From the NCBI RefSeq assembly GCF_000269985.1, contig NC_016109.1, forward strand, positions 2,046,001-2,110,000: a stretch of 64,000 nt of DNA. Direction: 5' to 3'. How positions within the stretch are numbered: the stretch's first letter is position 1; each line of letters begins with the position of its first letter. This DNA comes from Kitasatospora setae KM-6054 (GTDB lineage: Bacteria > Actinomycetota > Actinomycetes > Streptomycetales > Streptomycetaceae). Below, in pieces: positions 54,617 through 63,698 of the stretch. Under the pieces are notes generated by a model. That model made no database searches. It was not told the DNA's origin and saw nothing but the letters and a program-made list of their open reading frames with translations. The position numbers and the translations under genes were made by a program.

Positions 54617-55831
54617 TCAGGAGTCTTGCGGGGCAAGGGGGTTGGCGGCGGCCGGGGCATCCAGGGCGGCCGGGGCCTCCAGGGCCTTCAGCGCGTCCAG
54701 GGCGGCCAGGGCCTCCAGGGCGGGGACGGCCCAGTCGCGGGCCACCTCGGCGGTGTGCGCGCCGGGGACGGCGGGCGGGGTGCGCAGCGCGGCGGGGGTG
54801 GCGGAGAAGCGCGGGGCGGGGGCGGGCTGCGGGGTGCCGCCGTGCTCGGTGTAGCTGCCGCGGGCGGCCAGGTGCGGGTGTTCGGCGGCCTCGCGGAGCG
54901 CCAGCACCGGGGCCACGCAGGCGTCGTGGCCGGCGAACAGCTCCGTCCACTCGGCCCGGGTGCGGGTGGCGAACCGGGCGGCGATGGCGGCGCGCAGTTC
55001 GGGCCAGCGCGGCAGGTCGTACTGGTCGGGGGCGTCCGGGCCGAGTTCCAGCAGGCGGGCGAACTCGGCGTAGAAGTGCGGCTCCAGCGGGCCGACGGCC
55101 ATCCAGCCGCCGTCCGAGGTCGGGTAGGTGCCGTACCAGGGGGCGCCGCCGTCCAGCAGGTTGACGCCCCGGCGGTCGTGCCAGAGTCCGGCGTCCATGA
55201 GGGCCCACAGCATGGTGGACAGGTGGGCGGCGCCGTCCACGATCGCGGCGTCGACCACCTGGCCGGTGCCGGTGGCGCGGGCGTGGTGCAGGGCGGCGAG
55301 CAGGCCGACCACCAGGTAGAGCGAGCCGCCCGCGTAGTCGCCGAGCAGGTTGGCCGGGATCGCCGGCGGCCCGTCGGCCGGGCCGATCAGTCCGAGCAGG
55401 CCGGAGGTGGCCAGGTAGGTGACGTCGTGCCCGGCGCGCGGGGCGAGCGGGCCGTCCTGCCCCCAGCCGGTCATCCGGCCGTAGACCAGCGCGGGGTTGC
55501 GGGCCAGGCAGTCCGCCGGGCCGACGCCGAGCCGCTCGGCGACGCCCGGGCGCCAGCCCTCGACCAGCAGGTCGGCCCGGGCCGCCAGGTCGCGCACGGC
55601 GGCCGCGCCCGCGTCCGTCTTCAGGTCGAGCAGCACGGACCGCTTGTTCCGGTTGGTCAGGTCCCGGGCCGGCTCCGGCCCTAGTCCCTGCCCGCCGGGG
55701 CGGTCGACCCGCACCACGTCCGCCCCGAGGTCGGCGAGCAGCATGGTGGCGAACGGCCCGGGCCCGATGCCCGCGAGCTCCAGCACCCGCACGCCCGCGA
55801 GGGGGCCGGCGGGGGGTGTTGCGTGGGTCAT
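54617..55831 (-). CDS. CaiB/BaiF family CoA-transferase / alpha-methylacyl-CoA racemase-like
   Basis: A 404-residue family III CoA-transferase. It opens with [17 protein letters not shown] and has a D-R-P-G-G motif; the catalytic Asp should be in the [10 protein letters not shown]...G-H-D-V-T-Y region, as in racemases. First gene of the beta-oxidation operon. The last 45 residues are a low-complexity Ala/Leu/Glu/Asp tail derived from a degenerate GGCCTCCAGGGC-type repeat (54655-54725), beyond the normal family end. Confidence 0.92.
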   Translation of the reverse strand: MTHATPPAGPLAGVRVLELAGIGPGPFATMLLADLGADVVRVDRPGGQGLGPEPARDLTNRNKRSVLLDLKTDAGAAAVRDLAARADLLVEGWRPGVAERLGVGPADCLARNPALVYGRMTGWGQDGPLAPRAGHDVTYLATSGLLGLIGPADGPPAIPANLLGDYAGGSLYLVVGLLAALHHARATGTGQVVDAAIVDGAAHLSTMLWALMDAGLWHDRRGVNLLDGGAPWYGTYPTSDGGWMAVGPLEPHFYAEFARLLELGPDAPDQYDLPRWPELRAAIAARFATRTRAEWTELFAGHDACVAPVLALREAAEHPHLAARGSYTEHGGTPQPAPAPRFSATPAALRTPPAVPGAHTAEVARDWAVPALEALAALDALKALEAPAALDAPAAANPLAPQDS

Positions 55832-55851
55832 CGGCGACCGCCTCCCGGGTT

Positions 55852-55868
55852 TGACAGCGACGCTGTCA
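55852..55868. promoter_or_regulatory. Operator before the beta-oxidation operon
   Basis: TGACAGCGACGCTGTCA is a perfect 17-bp palindrome around a central A, 21 bp upstream of the CoA-transferase start. It runs into ACAGTGGCG, giving the 13-bp identity to the MerR promoter region at 49213. Confidence 0.7.
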
Positions 55869-56017
55869 CAGTGGCGATGATAAGGACGTGACTCGCCGGT
55901 AACAAGAGCCCGGACCCGGCCACCGCCCCCACCTGCGACGGGCCCGGAAAGACGGGTGGCGGCCCCGGCCGGTGCGGGACCATGGGGTGACCGATCCGAC
56001 CGGGAGGACAGCGACCC

Positions 56018-56779
56018 ATGCGCGATCTCGACCTCGACACCGACTCCAATAGCCCCGGCGGGCTGGACACCGCCGTCCTCGACGACCCGGTGGGCGCCTC
56101 GCTGGCCGGGGCGCACGCGCACCTGGCGCGGCGGCGCGGGCGGGCGGTGCGCTACGACCCGGAGGTGGCGGGCTTCAGCAGCGTCGGCGTCCGGCCCGGG
56201 GCCGGCGCCTGGGACGACCTGGCCGGGCTGCTGGGCGCGGGCGAGTTCGCCGACCTGTTCAGCTGTCCGGCGCTGCCGCCGGCCGACTGGGGGCCCGAAT
56301 TCGTGCTGGCCGGGCACCAGTTGGTCCGGGTCCGGGAGGTGCGTCCGGCGCTGCCCGCCGGGCTGCGGGTGGTCGAGCTGGGCGCCGCCGACGTGCCCGA
56401 GATGCTGGCGCTGGTGGAGCGCACCCGGCCCGGCCCGTTCCGGCCGCGCACCCGTGAGCTCGGCACCTACCTGGGCGTCCGCGACGGCGACGGCGACGGC
56501 GATGACGGGGACGGCGGCGGCGCGCTGCTGGCGATGGCCGGCGAGCGCCTGCGCCCGCCGGGCTTCACCGAGGTGTCGGCGGTCTGCACCGCTCCGGAGG
56601 CACGCGGCCGCGGCCTGGCCGCGCACCTGGTCGGCGAGCTCGCGGCCCGGATCGGCGCCCGCGGCGAGCGCCCGTTCCTGCACGTCGCCGCCGCCAACAC
56701 CGGCGCGCTCGCGCTGTACGAGCGGCTGGGCTTCGTCCGGCGGGCCGACGTGGTGTTCCGCGGCTTCCGCGTTCCCTGA
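56018..56779 (+). CDS. GNAT family N-acetyltransferase (FR47-like)
   Basis: A 253-residue protein with the GNAT domain in its C-terminal half: E-A-R-G-R-G-L-A-A-H-L-V-G-E, A-A-A-N-T-G-A-L-A-L-Y-E-R-L-G-F. A run of Gly/Asp codons (D-G-D-G-D-G-D-D-G-D-G-G-G) interrupts it near residue 157 and comes from a GACGGC repeat. The ATG follows GGGAGGAC. Acceptor unknown. Confidence 0.85.
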   Translation: MRDLDLDTDSNSPGGLDTAVLDDPVGASLAGAHAHLARRRGRAVRYDPEVAGFSSVGVRPGAGAWDDLAGLLGAGEFADLFSCPALPPADWGPEFVLAGHQLVRVREVRPALPAGLRVVELGAADVPEMLALVERTRPGPFRPRTRELGTYLGVRDGDGDGDDGDGGGALLAMAGERLRPPGFTEVSAVCTAPEARGRGLAAHLVGELAARIGARGERPFLHVAAANTGALALYERLGFVRRADVVFRGFRVP

Positions 56780-56926
56780 GCGCGTCCGCCCGGGCCCGCC
56801 CGGCTGGTCGGGGGCCGACAGCCGGGCGGGCCCGGTGTTGTCCGCTTCCGGTCTGGGCGGCGGCCGGGTCCGTTGGCGATCATGGGAGGGTCCGTCCGCC
56901 GTCCCCGTCCCGCTGGGAGCCGCCCC

Positions 56927-58435
56927 GTGCCTGCCGCCCGTCCCGCACCCGTCGCCGCCGTCGAGGGGCCGTGGGCCCGCGGCCGGGTCGAGCACCTGGA
57001 CGTGCTGGTGGTCGGGGCCGGGATCTCCGGGATCGGGGCGGGCCGGCACCTCGCGGTCGCGGCCGAGCGGCGGAGCTTCGCGATCCTGGAGGCCCGGGAG
57101 GACTGCGGCGGGACGTGGGACCTGTTCCGCTACCCGGGCGTCCGCTCCGACTCCGACCTGTACACCTTCGGGTACGCGTTCAAGCCGTGGCGCCGCGAGG
57201 AGTCGATCGCCGACGGCCCGCAGATCCTGGCCTACCTGCGGGAGACCGTCCGCGAGTACGGCCTGGAGCGGCACATCCGCTACCGGCGGCGGGTGGTGGG
57301 CGCGTCCTGGTCGAGCGGGGCGGCGCGCTGGACGGTCGTGGTCGAGCACACCGGCACCGGCGAGCGCACCACGCTGACCTGCGGCTGGCTGTTCTGCGCG
57401 GCCGGGTACTTCCGGTACGACCGCGGCCACGCCCCGGCGCTGCCCGGCCTGGAGCGGTTCGCCGGCCCGGTCGTCCACCCGCAGCACTGGCCCGCCGGGC
57501 TCGACCACGCCGGCCGGCGCGTCCTGGTGGTGGGCAGCGGCGCGACCGCGGTGACGCTCGTCCCGGCGCTGGCCGCCACCGCCCGGCACGTGACGATGCT
57601 GCAGCGCACCCCGACGTACGTGATGCCGGTGCCGCGCCGGGACGCGGTCGCCGTCGCGCTGAAGCGGCTGTTCGGCGAGCGCCGCGGCCACGCGCTGGCC
57701 CGGCGCCGGAACCTGCTGCGGCAGCGCGCCTCCTGGGCGTTCTGCCGGCGCCACCCGGCGTTGGCCCGCCGGATCATCCGCCGGGCCAACGCCCGCCTGC
57801 TGCCGCCCGGTTACCCCGTGGACGAGCACTTCCGGCCGCCGTACGACCCGTGGGACCAGCGGCTGTGCGCGACCCCCGACGGCGAGCTGTTCACCGCGAT
57901 CCGCAGCGGCCGGGCGTCGGTGGTCACCGACCGGATCGAGCACTTCACCGAGGCGGGCGTCCGGCTCGCCTCCGGCCGGGAGCTCGCGGCGGACGTCGTG
58001 GTCACCGCGACCGGCCTGGACGTCCGGGCCTTCGGCGGCCTGGAGCTGACCGTCGACGGCCGGCCGGTGCGGCCCGCCGAGACCGTCGCCTACAAGGGCG
58101 TGATGCTCTCCGGCGTGCCCAACTTCGTGTACGCGCTGGGCTACACCAACTCCTCCTGGACGCTCAAGATCGACCTGCTGTGCGCCCACTTCGGCCGGCT
58201 GCTGGCACACATGGACCGGCACGGCCACCGGTCCTGCCGCCCCGAACCCGCCGACCCGGCGATGCCGGTGCGTCCGCTGCTCGACTCCGCGGCCGGCTAC
58301 CTGCGCCGGGCCGCCGACCGGCTCCCCCGGCAGGGCGACCGCGGCCCGTGGCGCGCCCCGGCCGGCCACCGCGAGGACGTCCGACTGCTCGGCGCCGGGC
58401 CCGTCGACGGGCCCGAGCTGCGCTTCTCCCGCTGA
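56927..58435 (+). CDS. Flavin monooxygenase of Baeyer-Villiger type
   Basis: A 502-residue FAD/NADPH monooxygenase. The first Rossmann motif is V-V-G-A-G-I-S-G-I-G-A-G; the second is V-V-G-S-G-A-T-A-V-T. The fingerprint F-A-G-P-V-V-H-P-Q-H-W-P fits F-x-G-x-x-x-H-x-x-x-W-P of Baeyer-Villiger monooxygenases, which insert oxygen next to ketones. I prefer the GTG at 56927 after GGGAG; an in-frame ATG at 56882 adds 15 residues without a ribosome site. No obvious pathway partners are next to it. Confidence 0.88.
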   Translation: MPAARPAPVAAVEGPWARGRVEHLDVLVVGAGISGIGAGRHLAVAAERRSFAILEAREDCGGTWDLFRYPGVRSDSDLYTFGYAFKPWRREESIADGPQILAYLRETVREYGLERHIRYRRRVVGASWSSGAARWTVVVEHTGTGERTTLTCGWLFCAAGYFRYDRGHAPALPGLERFAGPVVHPQHWPAGLDHAGRRVLVVGSGATAVTLVPALAATARHVTMLQRTPTYVMPVPRRDAVAVALKRLFGERRGHALARRRNLLRQRASWAFCRRHPALARRIIRRANARLLPPGYPVDEHFRPPYDPWDQRLCATPDGELFTAIRSGRASVVTDRIEHFTEAGVRLASGRELAADVVVTATGLDVRAFGGLELTVDGRPVRPAETVAYKGVMLSGVPNFVYALGYTNSSWTLKIDLLCAHFGRLLAHMDRHGHRSCRPEPADPAMPVRPLLDSAAGYLRRAADRLPRQGDRGPWRAPAGHREDVRLLGAGPVDGPELRFSR

Positions 58436-58536
58436 CGGCGGCCGGTTGACGCCCGACCGCCCCCGGACGGAGGCTGGAAGGGAGCGAGGCGCGCCGGCCG
58501 CCCGGGCGCCGGTGCGCGCCGGGAAGGTGAACCGCC

Positions 58537-58800
58537 ATGCAGAACCACTGGATCGTCGACCTGACCTTCGACGAGGACGAGTCCCGCACCACCTGCACCG
58601 CCGCGCTCAGCGGCTTCAGCGCCCCGGGCGCCCGCGGCACCGGCACCGCCCGCCGCAACCCGGCCGACGAGGCCGACAGCACCGTCGGCGAGGAACTCGC
58701 CGCCGCCCGGGCCTGCGACGACCTCGCCCGGCAGCTGATCGGCCACGCCGCGCGGGGCGTCGAGAGCCACACCCACACCCCGGCGCAGCTCTCCTTCTGA
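58537..58800 (+). CDS. DUF1876 domain protein
   Basis: An 87-residue protein of the DUF1876 (dsRNA-binding-like) family common in Streptomyces, with W-I-V-D-L-T-F-D-E-D, a G-x-G-T-A-R-R-N-P-A-D segment and a C-terminal helical A-R-Q-L. It is usually upregulated in stress; no partner gene is apparent. The ATG follows GGGAAGGTG. Confidence 0.85.
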   Translation: MQNHWIVDLTFDEDESRTTCTAALSGFSAPGARGTGTARRNPADEADSTVGEELAAARACDDLARQLIGHAARGVESHTHTPAQLSF

Positions 58801-58959
58801 ACCCCGCCGGGCTTCCCCCGGGCTTCCTTCCGGGGGCGGCTCGGGCGGCCCGCACCGCCCCGACCGGTGATCTTTTCCGACCGTCGAACCGGCGGGTAGA
58901 GTGCGGCGATCTGTCGTGCCCACGGGGGGCACCGCCGAAACGAACGTCCGGTGAACCGC

Positions 58960-59613
58960 ATGACCGTCTGGGCCCGTCCCGCCACCTGGTGGCGCAGCGC
59001 CATCGTCCTGTCCGCGTTCCTGGGGATCTTCCTCAGCAACAGCTCACTGGTGTACTTCACCATCCAGAGCAACGTGATCGTGCTCGGCTACTTCCTCGGC
59101 GCCGTCTACTGGACGGCCCGGCGCGACACCGCCGACGCCCCGGCGCCCCGGCTGCGCGGCGCCGCCGTCCTGTACATCACCATCACCGGCATCGTCGCGC
59201 ACGTGCTGCTCAACCACGGCGAGAACCCGCTGCCCGGCCTGTTCTCCGGCCCCGACCGGCTGCAGCACTGGTCGAGCTTCTTCCTGCACTACACCACCCC
59301 GCTGCTGGTCCTCGCCGAGTGGCTGGTGTTCTCCCCGCGCAACGCCTCCCGCTGGCGCGACCTGCCGCTCTGGCTCTCCTACCCGCTCGGCTACGCGGTC
59401 CTGACCGAGACCCGCGCCATCCTCTTCCCGGACTTCCCGGTCCGCTACCCGTACTTCTTCCTCGACCCGACCGAGCAGGGCTACGCCTGGGTCGGCCTCC
59501 AGATGGTCCAGCTCGTCGCCGAGTTCGCCGTCCTCGGCGCCCTGGTCATCGGCCTCGACCGCCTCGGCACCAAGCTCCGCCGCCCCCAGCCCCCGGCCCC
59601 CGCCGAGGTCTGA
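58960..59613 (+). CDS. Pr6Pr family membrane protein
   Basis: A 217-residue membrane protein with about six hydrophobic helices. The conserved Y-F-T-I-Q-S-N-V-I-V segment, F-L-H-Y-T-T-P-L-L-V-L-A-E-W and Y-P-Y-F-F-L-D motifs identify the Pr6Pr / FAR-17a-like family, whose eukaryotic relatives hydrolyse fatty-acid esters of hydroxy fatty acids. An in-frame GTG at 58951 is an equally possible start. It is a single gene. Confidence 0.85.
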   Translation: MTVWARPATWWRSAIVLSAFLGIFLSNSSLVYFTIQSNVIVLGYFLGAVYWTARRDTADAPAPRLRGAAVLYITITGIVAHVLLNHGENPLPGLFSGPDRLQHWSSFFLHYTTPLLVLAEWLVFSPRNASRWRDLPLWLSYPLGYAVLTETRAILFPDFPVRYPYFFLDPTEQGYAWVGLQMVQLVAEFAVLGALVIGLDRLGTKLRRPQPPAPAEV

Positions 59614-59660
59614 CGGAGCGCCGCCGGGACGATTTCCCACTGCTTTGATAATCTCGGTCC

Positions 59661-59951
59661 ATGACCGAGAGCGAGAGCACGTACGGCATCGGCGACGGTC
59701 CGGCCACCCGGGTCAGCCTCTCGCTGCCCGAGGGCACCGCGGCGGCGATCCGCGACCGGGTCGGGAAGCGCGAGTTCTCGGCGTTCGTCGCCGCGGCCGT
59801 CGAGCGCGAGCTGCGCGGCCGGATACTGGACGAGTACCTGGCCGACTACGAGCGCCGCAACGGGCCGATCCCGGCCGCCGCGCAGGAGCGCGCCCGCGCG
59901 GTGTTCGACGAGGTCTTCGCCGGGGAGAGCGAATGGCCCGCCGCAAGCTGA
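59661..59951 (+). CDS. VapB/RHH-type antitoxin
   Basis: A 96-residue protein with an N-terminal ribbon-helix-helix (R-V-S-L-S-L-P-E-G-T-A-A-A-I-R-D-R-V) and an acidic, helical C-terminal tail typical of toxin-neutralising regions. It overlaps the following PIN-domain gene by 19 bp. No own terminator lies between. It should bind its own promoter and neutralise the toxin. Confidence 0.85.
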   Translation: MTESESTYGIGDGPATRVSLSLPEGTAAAIRDRVGKREFSAFVAAAVERELRGRILDEYLADYERRNGPIPAAAQERARAVFDEVFAGESEWPAAS

Positions 59952-60346
59952 GCCACGAGGGCACCCTGGTGCTCGACTCCGAGGGGCTCTCGCTGCTGCT
60001 GGCCGACCGCGAGCCGGTGGTCGCACTGGTCGCGGAGGCCCGCGCCCGGGGCCTGGAGGTGGTGATCAGCGCGCTGACCGTCATCGAGGCGGTCCACGAA
60101 CGGACCGACCGCGCCAGGCTTCGGTGGCTGCTCTCCGGCCTGCGGATCGCGCCCGTCGGCGAGGAGGAGGCCAAGGCCGCGTCCGCCCTGCTGCTCGCGG
60201 CCGGCCTGCACGGCCACACGTACGCGATCGACGCCGCGGTGGCCGAGCTCGCCCTCCGGCAGCAGCGGCCGGTGGTGGTGCTGACCTCGGACGTCGACGA
60301 CCTCGCCAGACTCTGCGGGGACCGGGTTCGACTGGTCGCCGTGTAG
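59933..60346 (+). CDS. PIN-domain toxin (VapC-like)
   Basis: A 137-residue PIN ribonuclease. The acidic residues expected at the active site are present in L-V-L-D-S-E, S-A-L-T-V-I-E-A, A-I-D-A-A-V and V-L-T-S-D-V-D-D-L. The start is the ATG at 59933 inside the antitoxin gene, so the pair is coupled. Target is unknown but related VapC enzymes cut tRNA or rRNA. Confidence 0.85.
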   Translation: MARRKLSHEGTLVLDSEGLSLLLADREPVVALVAEARARGLEVVISALTVIEAVHERTDRARLRWLLSGLRIAPVGEEEAKAASALLLAAGLHGHTYAIDAAVAELALRQQRPVVVLTSDVDDLARLCGDRVRLVAV

Positions 60347-60366
60347 CCCGGCCCGCGCGCGGCGGG

Positions 60367-61179
60367 TCAGCGGGTGGAGCCCATGGTGCGGGAGACGCGG
60401 GCGGCGGTGGCGGCGACGACGGGGCCGAGTTCGCGGGCGCGGGCGGCGGTGATGCGGGAGGTGAGGGCGGAGGTGGAGATGGCGCCGATGACGGTGTTGT
60501 TGTGGTCGAAGACGGGGGCGGCGATGCAGCGGACCTCGGGTTCGTTCTCGCGGTCGTCGACGGCGTAGCCGCGGCTGCGGATCCGGGTGAGGTCGGCGCG
60601 CAGGGCGGCGGCGGAGGTGAGGGTGCGGGTGGTGATGGCGGGGAGGCCGTCGGCGACGACGGTGGCGAAGGCGTCCTCGGGGAGCCAGGCGAGCATGGCC
60701 TTGCCGACGGCGGTGCAGTACATCGGGGCCCGGCTGCCGATCCGGGAGGCCATCCGGACGGCGGTCTCGTTCTCGACCTTGTCGACGTAGACGACGTACG
60801 GGGCGTCCGGGACGCAGAGGTGGACGGTGCCACCGACCTCGCGCATCAGCTGGTGGGCCTCCTCGGAGGCGGCGGTGCGCAGGTCGAGGGTGGCGAGGTA
60901 GGCCTGGCCGAGCCGGAGGGCGCCGGGGCCGAGCCGGAAGTGGCCGGTGTCGCGGTCGCGGGCGAGGAGTTGGGCGTCGACCAGCGGGGCGGCCAGTCGC
61001 AGCACGGTGGACTTGGACATCTCCAGGCCGTCGGCGAGCGCGGTGAGGCTGAGGTCGGTGCCGGCCGCCGCGTGGTCCCGGACGTGTTCGAGCACCGCGA
61101 GGGCGCGGCGCAGCGACGCGGACTGGTTGCGTTCCGGCCGGCCCTCGGCGGGTCGGCTCTCGGCGGCGGTGCTGGTCAT
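60367..61179 (-). CDS. IclR family regulator of the adjacent sugar importer
   Basis: A 270-residue IclR protein: winged helix (L-S-L-T-A-L-A-D-G-L-E-M-S-K-S-T-V-L-R-L) and a C-terminal effector-binding domain with R-I-G-S-R-A-P-M-Y-C-T-A-V-G-K-A-M-L-A. It is divergent from the sugar ABC operon with a palindromic site between, so it probably represses that operon until a sugar-derived ligand appears. ATG at 61179. Confidence 0.92.
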   Translation of the reverse strand: MTSTAAESRPAEGRPERNQSASLRRALAVLEHVRDHAAAGTDLSLTALADGLEMSKSTVLRLAAPLVDAQLLARDRDTGHFRLGPGALRLGQAYLATLDLRTAASEEAHQLMREVGGTVHLCVPDAPYVVYVDKVENETAVRMASRIGSRAPMYCTAVGKAMLAWLPEDAFATVVADGLPAITTRTLTSAAALRADLTRIRSRGYAVDDRENEPEVRCIAAPVFDHNNTVIGAISTSALTSRITAARARELGPVVAATAARVSRTMGSTR

Positions 61180-61232
61180 GGGGTGTGACGCTACGGCCCG
61201 GCCGGGCTCGGTGCCAGTTCCGCAGCACATCG

Positions 61233-61247
61233 TTTTGCAGTGCAGAA
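61233..61247. promoter_or_regulatory. Candidate IclR operator
   Basis: TTTTGCAGTGCAGAA is a 15-bp inverted repeat about a central G with one mismatched pair. A longer inverted repeat (AGTTCCGCA...TGCAGAACT) overlaps it at 61216-61249. It lies 54 bp from the IclR start and 135 bp from the importer start. Confidence 0.6.
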
Positions 61248-61381
61248 CTTTCGCGGTCTGCTCTTGTCGCCGTGCCCGGAGAGTTTCTAACGTCCCGCTC
61301 ACACCGATCCCCCACTGCATGTCCCGGTTCGTCCCGGGGTGCGCAGGTGCGTCCCGCTGCGGCGAGGAGATGACGTTGAGC

Positions 61382-62680
61382 ATGAAGAAGCTGGCCCGTG
61401 GTGCCGCCCTTGCCGTGCTGGCCGGCACCGTGGCCACGGCCTGCGCGCCGGGTACCGCGAAGACCGCGACCTCCGCGGACAAGCAGACCGGCACCGTGAA
61501 GGTCTGGCTGTACGACGAGGCGAACCGGGCGCCGAAGGAGCAGGTGGTGGCGCAGGCCGTCGCCGACTTCAAGGCCAAGCACGCGGGCGTCGAGGTCGAG
61601 GTGTCGTACATCCCGACCGACGCGGGCCCGCGCGCCGAGAAGATGAAGGGCGCGTTCAACGACCCGTCCTCGGCGCCGGACGTGGTGGAGTTCGGCAACA
61701 CCGACCTGTTCGGCTACACCGCCTCGGGCGGCCTGGCCGACATCACCTCCGACCTGGCGAACTGGGAGGAGGGCAAGGACCTGCCGCAGGACCTGAAGGA
61801 CACCGCGGTGGTCGACGGCAAGACGTACGGCCTGCCCTGGTGGCTGGGCGTGCGCGCGCTGTACTACCGGACCGACGTGTTCACCGAGCTGGGCCTGCAG
61901 GCGCCGACCACGTACGACGAGCTGAAGTCGGCGGCGGAGAAGGTCCGGGCCGCGCACGGCGACCTGCTGGGCATCGCGGTCGGCGGCAAGTACACCTTCG
62001 GCGCGCTGCCGTTCGTCTGGGCGAACGGCGGCGACCTGGCGACCAGCAGCGGTTCGGCGTACACCTCGTCGATCGACTCGGCGCAGTCGCAGGCGGGCGT
62101 GAAGCAGTACACCGACCTGTTCACGGACGCGATCTGCCCGGCGCAGCAGTGCGCCGACCTGACCGGCGGCAAGACCGTCGAGGCGTTCGCGGCGGGCAAG
62201 GCCGGCATGGCGATCCTGCCGAACTCCTCGCGCAGCGCGGTGGAGGCGGGCGCGGCGAAGGGCAAGTACGCGATCGTGCCGCTGCCGGGCACCGCGGCCG
62301 GGAAGATCGCCCCGGCGTTCTCCGGCGGCAACGACCTGGGCGTGATGAAGTCGACCCAGCACCGGAGCCTGGCCGCCGACTTCATCAAGGAGCTGGCGTC
62401 GAAGAAGAACCAGCTGGCGCTGTTCGACGCGATGGGCAACCTGCCGACGCTGACCTCGGCGCGGGCCGAGGTGGTGCAGAAGCAGCCGTGGCTGAAGCCG
62501 TTCACGGACACCATCGCGGCCGGCACCAAGTTCGTCCCGAAGGACGCCGCCTGGGCCAAGATCGACGCCCAGAGCGTGGTGCCGACCATGCTGCAGAAGG
62601 TCATCACCGGCAAGTCCGACGTGGCCGGTGCCACCAAGGAGGCCGCGGCCGCGATGAACGCCTCGTTCAGCGGCAAGTAG
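61382..62680 (+). CDS. Sugar ABC transporter substrate-binding lipoprotein (family 1)
   Basis: A 432-residue binding protein with a signal peptide and lipobox V-A-T-A-C. It has the family 1 features V-W-L-Y-D-E-A, L-P-W-W-L-G-V-R-A-L-Y-Y-R-T and F-A-A-G-K-A-G-M-A-I. Start ATG 61382 after GAGGAG (an ATG at 61370 is too close to that site). It is the first gene of an importer with two permeases; the ATPase may be supplied in trans by MsiK, as is usual in Streptomyces. Sugar unknown. Confidence 0.93.
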   Translation: MKKLARGAALAVLAGTVATACAPGTAKTATSADKQTGTVKVWLYDEANRAPKEQVVAQAVADFKAKHAGVEVEVSYIPTDAGPRAEKMKGAFNDPSSAPDVVEFGNTDLFGYTASGGLADITSDLANWEEGKDLPQDLKDTAVVDGKTYGLPWWLGVRALYYRTDVFTELGLQAPTTYDELKSAAEKVRAAHGDLLGIAVGGKYTFGALPFVWANGGDLATSSGSAYTSSIDSAQSQAGVKQYTDLFTDAICPAQQCADLTGGKTVEAFAAGKAGMAILPNSSRSAVEAGAAKGKYAIVPLPGTAAGKIAPAFSGGNDLGVMKSTQHRSLAADFIKELASKKNQLALFDAMGNLPTLTSARAEVVQKQPWLKPFTDTIAAGTKFVPKDAAWAKIDAQSVVPTMLQKVITGKSDVAGATKEAAAAMNASFSGK

Positions 62681-62723
62681 TCGGCGCGTAGTCGAAGTCC
62701 CTTAGAGGAACCGGAAGTTGTCG

Positions 62724-63698
62724 ATGCCTGCCACGACCGTCACCGCCCGGGCGGACCAGGGGGACTCCCCCGTCCGCCCGGCGGGCGGCGCCCCCGCCGG
62801 GGCCCGCCGCCGCCCCGGGCTCCTGGCCCGGATCCCCGTCCCGCTGTGGCTGCTGCTGCCCGCCGCCGTGGTGCTGATCCCGCTGTTCGGCTACCCGCTG
62901 TACCAGCTGGGCCTGCTGTCGGTGCTCAAGTTCGGGCAGCCGCAGGCGTCCGGCGGGGTGCCGACCGAGTTCGTCGGACTGTCCAACTACTCCGACGTGC
63001 TGGGCGACGCGCAGTTCTGGTCGGTGCTCGGCCAGACCCTGGCGTTCGCCGCGTTCTGCGTGCTGACCACCCTGGCGGTCGGCGCGACCTGCGCGGTGCT
63101 GCTGACCCGGGTCGGCCGGTGGCCCCGGCTGATGCTGATGTTCGGCGCGCTGGGCGCCTGGGCGGCGCCGGCGATGACCGGCTCCACGGTGTGGATGTTC
63201 CTGCTGGACACCAACAGCGGCCTGGTCAACGAGGTGCTCGGCACCCAGGGCCACAACTGGATGTACGACAAGTGGTCGGCGTTCGCGATGGTCGCCGTGG
63301 TCGTGGTCTGGCACAGCTTCCCGTTCGTGATGATCACCCTCTACGCGGGCATCCAGGCCATCCCGGACTCCGTGGTCGAGGCCGCCCGGCTGGACGGCGC
63401 CGGCACGGTGACGATCTTCCGGAAGATCATGCTGCCGATGCTGCGCCCGCTGCTGGTGATCGTGGTCATCCAGTCGATCATCTGGGACTTCAAGGTCTTC
63501 ACCCAGATCTACGTGATGACCGGCGGCGGCGGCATCGCCGGCCAGAACCTGGTCCTCAACGTCTACGCCTACCAGAAGGCGTTCGTCGCCGAGAACTACA
63601 GCCTCGGCGCGGCGATCGGCGTCCTGATGACGCTGATCCTGCTGGCCGTCACCGCCGTCTACATCCGCAGCCTGCGCCGCTCCGGGGAGGAACTGTGA
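62724..63698 (+). CDS. Sugar ABC permease, MalF type
   Basis: A 324-residue permease with six membrane segments and the EAA motif E-A-A-R-L-D-G-A-G. The N-terminus is Gly/Pro/Arg-rich and cytoplasmic. The ATG at 62724 follows GGAACCGGAAG; a TTG two codons earlier is possible. It partners the next gene. Confidence 0.93.
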   Translation: MPATTVTARADQGDSPVRPAGGAPAGARRRPGLLARIPVPLWLLLPAAVVLIPLFGYPLYQLGLLSVLKFGQPQASGGVPTEFVGLSNYSDVLGDAQFWSVLGQTLAFAAFCVLTTLAVGATCAVLLTRVGRWPRLMLMFGALGAWAAPAMTGSTVWMFLLDTNSGLVNEVLGTQGHNWMYDKWSAFAMVAVVVVWHSFPFVMITLYAGIQAIPDSVVEAARLDGAGTVTIFRKIMLPMLRPLLVIVVIQSIIWDFKVFTQIYVMTGGGGIAGQNLVLNVYAYQKAFVAENYSLGAAIGVLMTLILLAVTAVYIRSLRRSGEEL

